A stretch of 64,000 nt of DNA from Bog-793 sp963761425 (GCA_963761425.1 CAVXGQ010000002.1:1-64000), one strand, 5' to 3'; counted from the first letter of the stretch, positions 1 to 9,235 are shown. A program made the numbers and translations. Notes: a model not told the origin generated them from the sequence alone.

Positions 1-43
1 GCAATCGCGAGCACCGGTCAACGCGCTGAGCTGGGAATTCTCA

Positions 44-522
44 GGAATTTCCGACCAGCCAACTAGGGCGGCGCTGAAGTAAGAGTGTTCTTAGGGGCAC
101 CAGTGGCTGCTGGAGCGCTTTGGTGCGGTGTTGGTGTGCTGAACCCCGCGACGAGGATCCGCAGCATCGGCGACGATGCGATGGTCCCGGCCGCCAAGGC
201 TCTTAGGTTGCGGCAAGGTCCCAGCCGCTCGGTGGCGAGCGCAGCCCGAGCGCGGCGAGGTGCGTGAGGTTGAGCGCGCCGGCGCGGGCACGTCGAAGTC
301 GGCGTCGGTGAACAGCGTGCCCGCGCTTCCCGTAGCGTCGCGAGGAAGCCCTCGCCGTCGAGCAGTCCATCGCAGACGAAGCCGATCGAGGTGAAGCTGT
401 CCTCTGCTCAGCAGTTCCTCTCATACATGAAGTTCAGCCGACGCCCTACGAATCGCGTACACTGTTCGGTTCGCTGAGCTGCTCGAATGCAAGAATTACC
501 GACCAGCCAACTAGACGGCGCC
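44..522 (+). repeat. Pair of ~30-bp direct repeats around gene-less DNA
   Basis: Two copies of a roughly 30-bp sequence lie at 44-75 and 492-522 in the same orientation. They share the core CCGACCAGCCAACTAG and differ at a few flanking positions. Between them no reading frame on either strand resembles a protein I recognise, although the GC-rich middle (200-430) could be the wreck of a coding region. The arrangement resembles the scar of an excised or decayed mobile element, but no transposase motif remains. What the repeat belongs to is unknown. Confidence 0.4.
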
Positions 523-550
523 TTTCTGCCCAGATCCGCCCCTGGGCCGG

Positions 551-1615
551 TCACTGCTCGAGTTCCTCGTCGAAACAGACTGCGACCTTTCCGCACTTCC
601 CTGAGGCCGTGAGGGCGTAGGCTTCGCCGGAATCGTCCAGGGAGAATCGGTGCGTGACAAGGTCGGCCGGGTGCAGCTGCCAGGCTACCAACCGGTCAAC
701 CAGCTCCTCCATGAGCCAGGTGGAGGTGACCCAAGAACCGAACACGGTCTTCTGGTCGTGGATCAGATCGGGCGACGGGTTGAATTGCAACCCACCGCCC
801 TCGCCGAGCAGCACCACGCGGCCCCACTTGCCCGTCGCCCGCACCGCAGTGGAGCGAGCCGCGTCGTTGCCTGAGCAGTCCACGGCGCGCTCGACGCCCG
901 CCCCACCGGTCAGCTTGCGGACCTCGGCTACGTTGTCCGGCCCAGCTGCGAGTACCTCATTGCAAATCCCCAACTCCAGGGCCAGTTCCAGCCTCTCGGG
1001 CACGATGTCGATGCCGATAATGGCCCGGGCGCCGAGCTTGCGACACAGCGCCCCTGCGGCCAGGCCGACCGGGCCGAGACCGGTGATGAGCACGGCATCG
1101 TCCCCACTGATGCCTATCTTGCGCAATCCTTCGTAGGCCGTGCCGAAACCGCACGCCACCTGTGCACCGTCAGCGAAACTGAGTTTCGACGGTAAGGCTA
1201 CGAGGTCCTTTTCCTCCACCAGCAGGTACTCGGCCATGCCCCCGTCGCGCTGCCAGCCGTAGGCCTGGCGGTACTCGCTGGTGCATGAGATCATGTAGCC
1301 CCGCCGGCAATCGTTGCAGACCCCGCACCCAGAGATGTGGTAGACGATCACCCGGTCACCCACCCCGAAGCGGCGGCATCCCGGCCCTGCCTCGACGATC
1401 TGCCCGCTTGGCTCGTGGCCCGCCACGACTCCCTGGTAACCCTCAGGGCCCTTGCCCAGGTGCTCGTGGTAGATGGCGCGAATATCCGATCCACATATCG
1501 TGCATGCTTTCATTCGCAAGAGTGCCTCGCCGTGGGCGGGCACCGGAACGGGGACCTCTCTGAGTTCGGTGGTGCTGTTGCCCGGTAGAAAGGCACCCTT
1601 CATGGTCTTGGTCAT
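551..1615 (-). CDS. Zinc-dependent medium-chain alcohol dehydrogenase
   Basis: Predicted NAD(P)-dependent polyol or alcohol dehydrogenase of the zinc medium-chain family, cytosolic. The N-terminal GroES-like part carries the catalytic-zinc cysteine (CTICGSD) and GHEPSG. It is followed by structural-zinc cysteines (CGVCNDCRRG) and a Rossmann part with GLGPVGLAA. At 354 residues the length is typical. The ATG at 1615 is chosen because its ATGA overlaps the stop of the upstream aldo/keto reductase gene (1612-1614), which implies translational coupling, and because the family starts at about this point. Together with that reductase it may interconvert sugars and polyols taken up by the neighbouring glycoside-degrading locus. 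The exact substrate cannot be read from the sequence. Confidence 0.88.
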   Translation of the reverse strand: MTKTMKGAFLPGNSTTELREVPVPVPAHGEALLRMKACTICGSDIRAIYHEHLGKGPEGYQGVVAGHEPSGQIVEAGPGCRRFGVGDRVIVYHISGCGVCNDCRRGYMISCTSEYRQAYGWQRDGGMAEYLLVEEKDLVALPSKLSFADGAQVACGFGTAYEGLRKIGISGDDAVLITGLGPVGLAAGALCRKLGARAIIGIDIVPERLELALELGICNEVLAAGPDNVAEVRKLTGGAGVERAVDCSGNDAARSTAVRATGKWGRVVLLGEGGGLQFNPSPDLIHDQKTVFGSWVTSTWLMEELVDRLVAWQLHPADLVTHRFSLDDSGEAYALTASGKCGKVAVCFDEELEQ

Positions 1616-2305
1616 GATTTGATGCTCCCATCGATATCCCAGAGGTCTTCCCAGGGCTGGTCGTCCTTCCAAAGAAAAACGTAGCCTTTGATCAAGCGGT
1701 TGTTCTTGTCAATCCCTGCGATGACGGCCATCTCGGCCGACGTGAGTGGGTCGTTGACGACGGCCTCAATGTTTGACTCGTACTCGTTGCGCTTGACCGA
1801 CATCGGTATGGGAGTCTGACCTCGTTGCACCGCCCATTTCACACAGACGACGGCCGGGTGCACGCCGTGGTTGGCGGCGATGACGACGATCACGGGGTCT
1901 TCTATGTCAACGGTATCGTCGGGTGACCGGTCGCGGTCGGGGCGGGTGGGCGACCCGATCGGGCAGAAGGCGATCGGCTGGATATCCCGGGAGCGTACGT
2001 AGTCGAAGAGCTCGGGCTGCTGGAAGTGCGGGTGCAGTTCCATTTCGTTGACCGAAGGAGCGATGCAGGCGTCGCGCAGGAGGAGCTTGAGCTTGGCGAT
2101 CGTCATGTTCGAAGTCCCGATGTGGCGGACGAGGCCCAGGTCGACGAGCCTCTCCATTTCGCGCCAGGTCGCCATGAACTCCTCGTGGATGTATGGCCGG
2201 GCGTTGGGGCTGCGGGAGGTGACATCGCAACCCGGCGGGTGGAAGTTCGGGTACGGCCAGTGCACCAGGTACGCGTCCAGGTAGCTCTCTCTATGAAGAG
2301 GGGCC

Positions 2306-2471
2306 GGTTGTCAATGATCGTTCTGTTCTCGCTGATGCCTCCTTGGCGAACGTGACGGGTTGACCTGCACCCGGGGGTGGTGGGGGTGAGTTCTCATCTC
2401 TCTATCGCCTCCTCGAGGGAGGATCGGGTCTGGTGGGAGAACTCCGGCTGGTCCATCTCAGGTGAGGGTCC
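2306..2471 (-). ncRNA. Candidate guide (bridge/seek) RNA region of the IS
   Basis: The DNA downstream of the transposase stop, up to the subterminal repeat, has no reading frame. In the IS1111 branch the target-choosing RNA is made from this side of the transposase gene. The stretch contains GC-rich segments able to fold, for example CCTCC/GGAGG around 2409-2423. The RNA itself is inferred from the family, and its ends are not determined. Confidence 0.3.
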
Positions 2472-3515
2472 TCAGGGGACCAGAGCTGCAACGCGGGACC
2501 TTGCCGGAGCGAAGTACGAGCCCGTCTGGAGCATGTACCAAATAGCCTCGGCGAGCTTGCGGGCCACCTCGACGCGCGCGACCTTCGCACCGCGCTGGTG
2601 GCCGAAGCGGGCTTTGGTCTTGTCGTAGTGGTCCTTGTAGACCGCATGGCGTGAGGCGTGGGTCGCGGCCTCGATGAGCGCCCAACGCAGGTATTTTGGA
2701 CCGTTCTTCGCGAGCGAGCCGCGGAAGTCCTTGCCCCCGGACTGGTAGACGCGTGGGCACAGTCCGGTGTAGCCGACAAGCTTCTTCGCCGAGGTGAAGC
2801 GCGAGATGTCGCCGATCTCTGAGGCGATCGTGAAGCCGAGCACCCAGGCGATGCCCGGAGCACTCTGGAGCAGGGACACGTAGGGGTGGTCGGCCCCGAG
2901 GGCGCGGAGCTCGCGCTCGCAGAGGTCGATCTCGGCATCGAGGTCGTCGATCATCTCCAGGGCCGTCGCGATGTTCCGCGTCCACGGATCGGGGAGCTCG
3001 AGGCGTGCGAGCAGCTCCCGGCCGCTCGTTCCGAAGAGGTCCGACACCGGGCAGGGCTTGCCGAAGGCGAGCAGGCTCGCGTGGATGCGGTTCTTCAGCA
3101 TCACCCGGTGGCGCACGAGATGCAGGCGGAAGCGTGCCCGCTCCCGCTCGGCGCGCACCGACGGGTCGGGCAGCCAGATCGCCGGCACGAGGTCGCGTCG
3201 GGAGAGCTCCGCGAGGACCCACGCGTCGATCTTGTCGGTCTTGCAGGCGAGCGGCGCGAGACCCTTCACCTTCTGTGCGTCGGCGATCTCCACCTCCCAG
3301 CCCAGCAACTCGAGGCTGTCGTGGACGAAGCGAGCGCCGTTCATCGACTCGATCGCCGCGTGCACCGGTCCTCCGAGCGGCGCGATCTCGCGCGCCAGGT
3401 GGCGGAGCCCGTCGAGGTCAGGGGGTGCCTGGGTGACCGCGAGCCTCCCGCCGCTCTCGTCGAGCACGCAGACGTCGAGTCGTTTCCTGCTGAGGTCGAG
3501 TCCAAGATGCAACAT
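2472..3515 (-). CDS. IS110-family transposase (DEDD recombinase)
   Basis: Transposase of the surrounding element. The N-terminal RuvC-like DEDD domain has D7 (HLGLDLSRKRLDV), E56 (AAIESMNG), D94 and D97 (CKTDKIDA). The C-terminal transposase_20 domain has SAPGIAWVLGFTIASEIGD and KKLVGYTGLCP, including the serine region used by this family. At 347 residues from the ATG at 3515 it is full length; an upstream in-frame extension was rejected because the family starts with the first DEDD strand. All catalytic residues are present, so it is probably active. IS110 transposases act with an RNA encoded by the element that chooses the target. Confidence 0.93.
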   Translation of the reverse strand: MLHLGLDLSRKRLDVCVLDESGGRLAVTQAPPDLDGLRHLAREIAPLGGPVHAAIESMNGARFVHDSLELLGWEVEIADAQKVKGLAPLACKTDKIDAWVLAELSRRDLVPAIWLPDPSVRAERERARFRLHLVRHRVMLKNRIHASLLAFGKPCPVSDLFGTSGRELLARLELPDPWTRNIATALEMIDDLDAEIDLCERELRALGADHPYVSLLQSAPGIAWVLGFTIASEIGDISRFTSAKKLVGYTGLCPRVYQSGGKDFRGSLAKNGPKYLRWALIEAATHASRHAVYKDHYDKTKARFGHQRGAKVARVEVARKLAEAIWYMLQTGSYFAPARSRVAALVP

Positions 3516-3989
3516 GATGCGCGGGGGCCTCCTTGGTGATTGGTTCCGGAGAGAACCCAAGTCTGTTCTCACCGGGGAGGCCCCTCTTCATGGCATTCAG
3601 GTGAAGGTCGGCGAGGGACTGCCGGCAGGCGGGGACGACGTCGCCGGGAGAATGCTTGTTGTTCCAGAGCTTGGAGGTGACCCAGAGCTGTTCCTGGGGG
3701 AGTCCCTTCAGCACCTCGCCGATCTGCGCCTCGTTTTCGTATGCGGATGCGCAGTCGAAATGGCGGTAACCCACCTCGAATGCGTCGGCGACGGCCTGCG
3801 CGATTTCGTCAGCCCCGAATCGGTCTGAGCCGAAAGTTCCGAGCCCGATGGCGGGCATCAGAGCTCCGCTGCTCAGCCTGCGCTGAGGGACGAGAGCGGA
3901 GTCGACGCTCACGGGCTCACACACCTTGCTGTCAGGGCGGTTTTCCCGGTTACAGGTTTCATGTGTCCTCTCATTGGCTGACTACCAAC

Positions 3990-4850
3990 GTTGACAAATC
4001 AGATGAAGGTGGTGCAGGAGGTGCCCGGGTTCGCTGGCGCCAAGCCGGAAGACCCGGGCCCGGGCTTCACAGTGGCTCTTCGGGACGTGTTCCCAGATGT
4101 ACTGGCGCGCCTTGGGATCTGCCTGGTCGCAGAACGACGTGCCGATCCGAGAGCTCATTCCCCGCTCCGGCCTGGTGGTGTGGAAGTTGGGGCTCGGTGA
4201 GCTCGATACGAGCGCGCCGCGCTCAGATATCGGCTCGTAGCTTGCCGAGAGAGGGTTCAGGCATGGCCACACCGAGACCATAAGCCTGGTCCCCATGGAC
4301 TCGAGCTCGCTTACCATGACCGCGTGATTCGGCCACTCGCCGGTTTGAATGCTCCGATCCCCAAGTACCCCAGTGGGACGACTCGCGCACGATCACGGAG
4401 AGGGGTACCCCTCAGAGGTGGTGCTCCCGGGCTGCGGCCAGCAGTTCCTCCGGGGTCCGACGGCGGAGTCTGCTGTGCCAAAAGCCGCTGGCCTATGACG
4501 AAAGCTTCGGAGCGTGCCCGGCCGCGCTCCTCCGGACAGGACCACCGCGCAACTGCGGGCCGCATCGCAGGAATCAAACCCTTCCACTGCCGCGATCGGC
4601 CAGTGACGCCCGGCTGACTTGTCGCTCAACGCCTGGACCTGCCTCTGTACCTCCGGAGGCCCGTCGGCCGCAGCGTCGCAGTCGCCCGCCGCCGGCGGCA
4701 CTTGCCGCTGTTCGAGCGTCAATAACGGGGTGGATGCCCTTCGGCACTCATAGCTCCTTTCTCGGTCCTGTTGGGGACCTTTTACGTCCGCCGCCCGGAC
4801 GGGCCCCCGTATGCTTCGGTGCGCCAAGGGCTCGCCGTCGTTTGGCCGCG
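3990..4850 (-). pseudogene. Decayed, 3'-truncated GH31 glycosidase copy
   Basis: Read on the minus strand this stretch aligns with the intact GH31 gene at 10562-12580, from about its residue 105 to its residue 385. The best preserved part (4317 to 3994) reads MVSELESMGTRLMVSVWP, against MVSELESMGTKLMVSVWP in the intact protein. Upstream, similarity continues through 4850 but is broken by several one-base indels and in-frame stops. The catalytic motif WLDACEPE has become RLGASEPG, so the nucleophile is lost. Similarity ends at about 3990, so the acid/base half is missing. Homology toward 5100 is too weak to claim. It is a paralogue left to decay, not a recent duplication. Confidence 0.8.
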
Positions 4851-4965
4851 GGCCCCTTGGGTACGGGACTCCCCTTTGTCACGAGCGTGGGCGAGAGGGT
4901 TACCATCCTGGCCCGGCCCAAGTGCCCTCGAGCCGGGAGAGCAGCCGAGCGCTCTCCACCCGAGG

Positions 4966-5127
4966 TCACAGGCCGGTTGAGCCACCGCCGTAGGGGGGCC
5001 GCAACAGCGACGACGAGATCATGTCGTCAGAATTGACGTTGGCGATATCGGTGGGGATGGCGAGGTTCGCGTCCGCGATCGCGTGCAGGACCTCCACGGT
5101 CATGAGTGGGAATCCGTTCGACGTCAT
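4966..5127 (-). CDS. Unrecognised 53-residue ORF coupled to the GH3 gene
   Basis: A short frame starts with ATG at 5127 inside an ATGA overlap with the stop of the GH3 glycosidase gene, an arrangement typical of translational coupling. The product is not strongly biased and contains VEVLHAIADANLAIPTD and NVNSDDMISS. That looks like real protein rather than noise, but I recognise no family. It could be a small protein, or the surviving start of a longer gene cut off where the decayed GH31 copy begins. Confidence rests only on the overlap and the protein-like composition. Confidence 0.45.
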   Translation of the reverse strand: MTSNGFPLMTVEVLHAIADANLAIPTDIANVNSDDMISSSLLRPPYGGGSTGL

Positions 5128-7577
5128 CCGTCAGCCACAGCGGTTACGGCCACAATGGAACGTTGCAAATAAGAAGCCACCGGTCCCGTTATGTCAATGA
5201 CGGCCCGCTGGCGAATGTCAGTCGATGAAGCGCCAACGGCGAAGCGGAACGAGCCGGGCTCTACAACGAACCGCATGGACTCGTCATAAAAGGCTAGGCG
5301 GCTCGGGTGGACATCGAAGGTAACCCTGGCAGATTCGCCAGGGGATAACTTCAGCCGGGTGAAGCCAATGAGGGAGGCCGCCGGTCGCGCAACCGACGCC
5401 ACCAAGTCTGAGACGTAAAGCTGGACGACCTCCTCGCCCTCCCGCGATCCGGTGTTAGTCACCGTTACTCCCACGGTGACACGGGAAAAGGTGTCAGCGC
5501 CCTCGACAGCAATGTCCGAGTAACCGAAGGTGGTGTATCCGAGGCCGTGGCCAAAACTGAACAATGGCGTGTGGGGACAGTCCGTGTAATCGCCGTAGAA
5601 CACCGAGCTGTCACCTCCGGAGCGATGGCTGCTGTGAAGCGGGACCTGGCCGGTAGCCCGAGGAAGGGTAACGGCCAGCCTGCCGGTGGGCTCCGCCCGG
5701 CCCAACAGGACATCTGCCAAAGCATTGCCCCCCTGTTCTCCTAGGGGCCAGGCGACCAACAGGGCTTGCACGCGGTTTGCTACCTCGGTCAACACATGCG
5801 CCCGCCCGCTCATCACCACGAGCACAGTGGGAGTACCTGTCGCGGCCACGGCGCTCACCAGCTCTTCCTGAACGCCCGTCAGCCTGAGGTCCGTAGCGTC
5901 GCGCGCTTCGCCTACCGTTGAGTTAAGGTCCAACCCCGAGCGGCCTCCGAGCACGACAACGGCGACGTCGGCTTGCGCGGCTGCCGCAACCGCGGTCGGG
6001 AAGCCTGCGCGGTCGTACCCCGTCAACTCGCAGCCCTTTTCGTACGCCACTTCAACCTCGGTGCCCAATGCGGCCCTGAGCCCCGCCAGTGGGGTGACAT
6101 GTTCAGTGAAGTACTCACCGGGCTTGAGCGCCCCTTTGCCGCTCGGCAAGTAAACAAGGTCGGAGATCTGGTCGTCGGAGTTGCCGTCAGCCGACCTGCT
6201 GAGAGCAGGTTCCACGGTGGTGCCTGCCTCCCAATGGGCGTCGGCGAAGGAAGGCTCCTCAAGAGCGGCGGCCCTACTCGGGTCCAGGAATTGTTCTTGG
6301 TGCGCCGGGTAGTGGTAGTCGCCTTGCAGCAAGCGCCGGTCATCAGCCGCCGGGCCTATGACCGCTACTTTCGATACTTGCCCTGCCAACGGCAGCACGC
6401 CGTCGTTGGTCAAGAGCACAATTCCTCGGGTGGCGGCCCGCCTGGCAAGTTTGGCGTTCGCCGCGTCGGTGAAGACGAGCTCGGCTCGGCCGGCATCCAC
6501 GTAGGGGGACTCGAATAAGCCTAGGCGCAGCTTGGAAGTGAGAACCCGGCGGACGGCGGTGTCGACCGTAGCCATAGCGACCTGCCCCTTCTTGATCGCA
6601 GTCTTGAGGGGCGCGCCAAAACAGTCCAAGGCGGGAAGTTCGAGGTCCAAGCCAGCCGTGAGAGCCTTGATGGCGGCCCCGGAGCGGTCGGCGGCCACCC
6701 GGTGGTAGCGCATCAGCAGGATAACCGCGTAATAGTCGGCCACGACCATGCCGTCGAATCCGAGCTCGTCACGGAGCAGATGTGTCAAGATCTCCGCCGA
6801 GCCGCTGCCAGGAAGCCCGTCGATGCAACTGTAGGAGCTCATGACCGAGCTCAAGCCTGCCTCGCGGATCGCGGCGGCGAAAGGCTCTGCGAAGACTTCG
6901 CGCAGCTCCCTCGGCCCGATTTGTACGGGCGCGTGGTTGCGGCCACCCTCGGACAGTCCGTGAGCCAGGAAATGTTTCCCGGTGGCTAGGACACCCTGCG
7001 ACAAGTCGTCGGTCTGGAGGCCGCGCACGTACGCAACCCCCAGCGTCCCGGCCAGCACCGGGTCCTCACCATACGTCTCCTCCAGGCGCCCCCACCGGGG
7101 GTCCCGGGCCACGTCGAGCACTGGCGCCAAGCTGTGCCGCGCGCCCACGGCGAGCAGTTGCCGCCGGATCTTGTCTGCTATTTCACGGACAAGCACCGGG
7201 TCCCAGGAGCAGGCGAGAGCGAGCGCTTGCGGGAAGACGGTAGCGCCCCGCGCGCAGTAGCCGCCAAGTGACTCTTCGTGCACCATTACCGGGATCCCGA
7301 GCCGGGTGCGTTCCACCATGAGCCGTTGGATCTGGTTGAACAGCTGGGCACTTTGTGCCGGCAAAAGGCCTGTCGTCGCACCTATGCGCGTGACCTCGCC
7401 GATGCCGTGGGGGACGACGGTTAAAGCTGCTTCCTCATCAAAGTGGTCACCGTTCAGCAAGTGCGGGAACTCGACTGCACCCAGTTGCGCCAATTTTTCA
7501 TCGACGTCCATGCGGTCGACGAGGTCGTTCACGCGGTCTTCGATCGCCAAGGCAGAATTCGTATAGGCGGCGGCCAT
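5124..7577 (-). CDS. Glycoside hydrolase family 3 (beta-xylosidase/beta-glucosidase type)
   Basis: Exo-acting beta-glycosidase releasing sugars from plant oligosaccharides. The order is the three-part GH3 plan: an N-terminal TIM-barrel with HEESLGG near residue 101, the KHFLAHG loop near 201 and the nucleophile aspartate near 281 in GMVVADYYAV; a middle GH3_C domain; and a C-terminal fibronectin-III-like domain (VTVTNTGSREGEEVVQLYV). The HEE and VADYY forms resemble beta-xylosidases more than classic beta-glucosidases. No signal peptide is seen, so it probably acts inside the cell on imported oligosaccharides. ATG 7577 is preferred over a TTG six bases upstream because a GAGGTG site precedes it. 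817 residues is normal for the family. A small ORF overlaps its stop, and a permease remnant lies just upstream. Confidence 0.92.
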   Translation of the reverse strand: MAAAYTNSALAIEDRVNDLVDRMDVDEKLAQLGAVEFPHLLNGDHFDEEAALTVVPHGIGEVTRIGATTGLLPAQSAQLFNQIQRLMVERTRLGIPVMVHEESLGGYCARGATVFPQALALACSWDPVLVREIADKIRRQLLAVGARHSLAPVLDVARDPRWGRLEETYGEDPVLAGTLGVAYVRGLQTDDLSQGVLATGKHFLAHGLSEGGRNHAPVQIGPRELREVFAEPFAAAIREAGLSSVMSSYSCIDGLPGSGSAEILTHLLRDELGFDGMVVADYYAVILLMRYHRVAADRSGAAIKALTAGLDLELPALDCFGAPLKTAIKKGQVAMATVDTAVRRVLTSKLRLGLFESPYVDAGRAELVFTDAANAKLARRAATRGIVLLTNDGVLPLAGQVSKVAVIGPAADDRRLLQGDYHYPAHQEQFLDPSRAAALEEPSFADAHWEAGTTVEPALSRSADGNSDDQISDLVYLPSGKGALKPGEYFTEHVTPLAGLRAALGTEVEVAYEKGCELTGYDRAGFPTAVAAAAQADVAVVVLGGRSGLDLNSTVGEARDATDLRLTGVQEELVSAVAATGTPTVLVVMSGRAHVLTEVANRVQALLVAWPLGEQGGNALADVLLGRAEPTGRLAVTLPRATGQVPLHSSHRSGGDSSVFYGDYTDCPHTPLFSFGHGLGYTTFGYSDIAVEGADTFSRVTVGVTVTNTGSREGEEVVQLYVSDLVASVARPAASLIGFTRLKLSPGESARVTFDVHPSRLAFYDESMRFVVEPGSFRFAVGASSTDIRQRAVIDITGPVASYLQRSIVAVTAVADG

Positions 7578-7656
7578 TATCAATTCACCTCGTCACTTTC
7601 TATAGGAAGATGGATGCTGATACCAAGGGTTCCGACCCGCCGCGGGCTGCACATAT

Positions 7657-7830
7657 TCATCGAAGGGCAAACCCGCCGATGCCTTTTACGAACTGACGGC
7701 GTAGAATTATGTACAAGATCAATATCGGTACCATAGTGACAAAGATGAACGCCATCACCACCGGCACGTTGATGCCGTACTCTGAATTGGTGGCAAAGCG
7801 ATACATTCCTGGGCCGGGGAGGGCGACGAA
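7657..7830 (-). pseudogene. 3' remnant of a sugar ABC permease (MalG type)
   Basis: About 50 residues ending in a hydrophobic segment (INVPVVMAFIFVTMVPILILYII) and the basic tail RRQFVKGIGGFALR match the last transmembrane helix and C-terminus of MalG-type carbohydrate ABC permeases. Everything N-terminal of about 7830 is missing, including the EAA loop. It sits about 80 bp upstream of the GH3 gene in the same direction, so it was once the gene before it in an operon. No recognisable gene lies between this remnant and the LacI-family gene (7831-8092). Confidence 0.7.
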
Positions 7831-8092
7831 CCTTGAGAGGTGGTCGCGGTGGCGCACAGAGCGGCGCGTCAGCGGCATCCTCCCTTCGCCGCTTAATTGG
7901 CGCCACGCCTTCCCACGGTACGCATCTCATTCGCGGAGACTGGCGTCCGGGCGGTGGAGGTGCTTGTCAGGCGGATCGCCGGGGAAGAGACGGCCGCGGC
8001 TCTGTTGCTGCCGTTCGAGCTTGTCGTCGGGGCTTCGATCGGGAGAGTCCGGCATGCTCCCTGACTGTCGTGCCAGCCCGATGGCTCAGGAC

Positions 8093-9235
8093 CTACCATT
8101 CCCCGGGTGGTGCCGTGCTCTCGCGTACGACCAAGTCGGTGGCGAGCTCCACCCGATGCCTGAGCATTCCGCCGCTGTTGGTGCTCTCGAGCAGCGTGCG
8201 CACGGCCACCGCGGCCATCTCCGTCAGCGGCTGGTGCACTGTCGTCAGCGGGGGGGTACTCCACGCGCTGAGTGGGATATCGTCGAAACCGACGACGCTC
8301 AGGTCCTCGGGGACACGGAGGCCGGCTTCGCGCGCCGCACGCAGGACGCCAAGCGCCGACAGGTCATTTCCCGCGAAGATCGCCGTCGGGCGCGCGTCCA
8401 GGTTGAACAGCGCCTTCGCCTGCTCGTATCCACCTCTGGCGCGGAAGTCGCCCGACCTTACGATCTCGTCGTCAACGGAGAGGCCGGCTCTTTCCAGGGC
8501 GGCGCGATAACCGTCGAGGCGCGCTCGGCTGCACAGGAGTTCCGGAGGGCCGGTGATGATCCCGATCCGCCGGTGTCCCAAGTCGATCAGGTGTTTGGTT
8601 GCCGCCAGCCCGCCCGACCAGTTTGTGGCGCCGACCGAGCTCACCTCCGGACCGGGCTCTGCCGTCGGGTCGATCACGACGAACGGCAGACCGCGGGCCA
8701 CGAGCACTGCCTTCTGGCGCTCCGTGAGCTGAGAGAGCAAGAGGATGATTCCCCGGGTGCCGCGAGATGTGATGTGGTCAAACCAGACCCGGCGCTCGTC
8801 TCCCTCCGACAGCGCTGTGAACGCGACCGTGAACCCCTCCGCTTGCGCGGCGGCGGCGGCACCCCGGACGATCTCAGTCGCCCACGGGCTGTCGAAGTCG
8901 TTGAACACGACGTCGATGAGCGGCGGCGCGTTATCGTTCGCACGCTTGCGGTAGCCGGCAGTCAAGAGCGCTTGTCGGACGAGGGTGCGGGTCCGGGCAG
9001 AAACGTCGGGTTTGCCGTTGAGGACCTTGGACACCGTTGCCGTGGATAAGCCGGTCTCTTGGGCGATCTGAGCAAGGGTGACCCGCTGACGGGCGTAGGT
9101 CCGAATTTGCCGCGCCGGTCGTCGGGTCCACGTAGCCTCCGACGCGGCTAGGGCCCTCTCGATCGGGGTCTGCGCGAGTATATGGCTTCCGCTCATGTTG
9201 CTGCAGATGATAGTGCTAACTTGCGAGCCTTTCAC
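8093..9235 (-). CDS. LacI-family transcriptional regulator
   Basis: DNA-binding repressor, probably of the neighbouring glycoside-utilisation genes. The LacI helix-turn-helix VTLAQIAQETGLSTATVSKVLN starts near residue 52 and is followed by the hinge and a periplasmic-binding-like sugar domain (residues about 105-375, with IFAGNDLSALGVL and VVGFDDIPLSAWSTPPLTTV). There is an N-terminal extension of about 50 residues, longer than normal. The GTG at 9235 and an ATG at 9196 are both possible starts; with the second, the palindrome TTCACGTGAA (9231-9240) would lie in the leader and could be an autoregulatory operator. The inducer is not deducible, but GH3/GH31 context suggests a xylo- or gluco-oligosaccharide. 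Confidence 0.9.
   Translation of the reverse strand: MKGSQVSTIICSNMSGSHILAQTPIERALAASEATWTRRPARQIRTYARQRVTLAQIAQETGLSTATVSKVLNGKPDVSARTRTLVRQALLTAGYRKRANDNAPPLIDVVFNDFDSPWATEIVRGAAAAAQAEGFTVAFTALSEGDERRVWFDHITSRGTRGIILLLSQLTERQKAVLVARGLPFVVIDPTAEPGPEVSSVGATNWSGGLAATKHLIDLGHRRIGIITGPPELLCSRARLDGYRAALERAGLSVDDEIVRSGDFRARGGYEQAKALFNLDARPTAIFAGNDLSALGVLRAAREAGLRVPEDLSVVGFDDIPLSAWSTPPLTTVHQPLTEMAAVAVRTLLESTNSGGMLRHRVELATDLVVRESTAPPGEW

Larger units (their letters stand above)
2285..3595 (-). mobile_element. IS110-family (IS1111-type) insertion sequence, ~1311 bp
   Basis: A complete element inserted in an aldo/keto reductase gene. Perfect 13-bp inverted repeats ATGAAGAGGGGCC lie just inside the ends (2293-2305, and its complement at 3579-3591), about 8 bp and 4 bp from the inferred borders. 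Subterminal repeats with unequal tips and no obvious target duplication are what the IS1111 branch of the IS110 family shows. The borders were placed where the host reading frame rejoins (host CACCTGAA next to CTACCTGG), and they are accurate to a few bases. It encodes one transposase and leaves about 187 bp of non-coding DNA behind it. Confidence 0.85.
1612..3924 (-). pseudogene. Aldo/keto reductase gene split by an IS element
   Basis: The two parts of one aldo/keto reductase lie on either side of an insertion sequence. The N-terminal part (3924 down to about 3596) holds the family start with catalytic D57, Y62 (HFDCASAYENE) and K85 (VTSKLW). The C-terminal part (2284 down to 1612) resumes with YLDAYLVHWP and carries the catalytic histidine, the SNM strand and the cofactor loop. 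Joining 3596-3924 to 1612-2284 gives 1002 nt, exactly 334 codons, with no frame loss, so the break is recent and clean. The start is a GTG at 3924. The gene was coupled by ATGA to the alcohol dehydrogenase downstream, so the insertion probably also has a polar effect on it. Confidence 0.85.
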
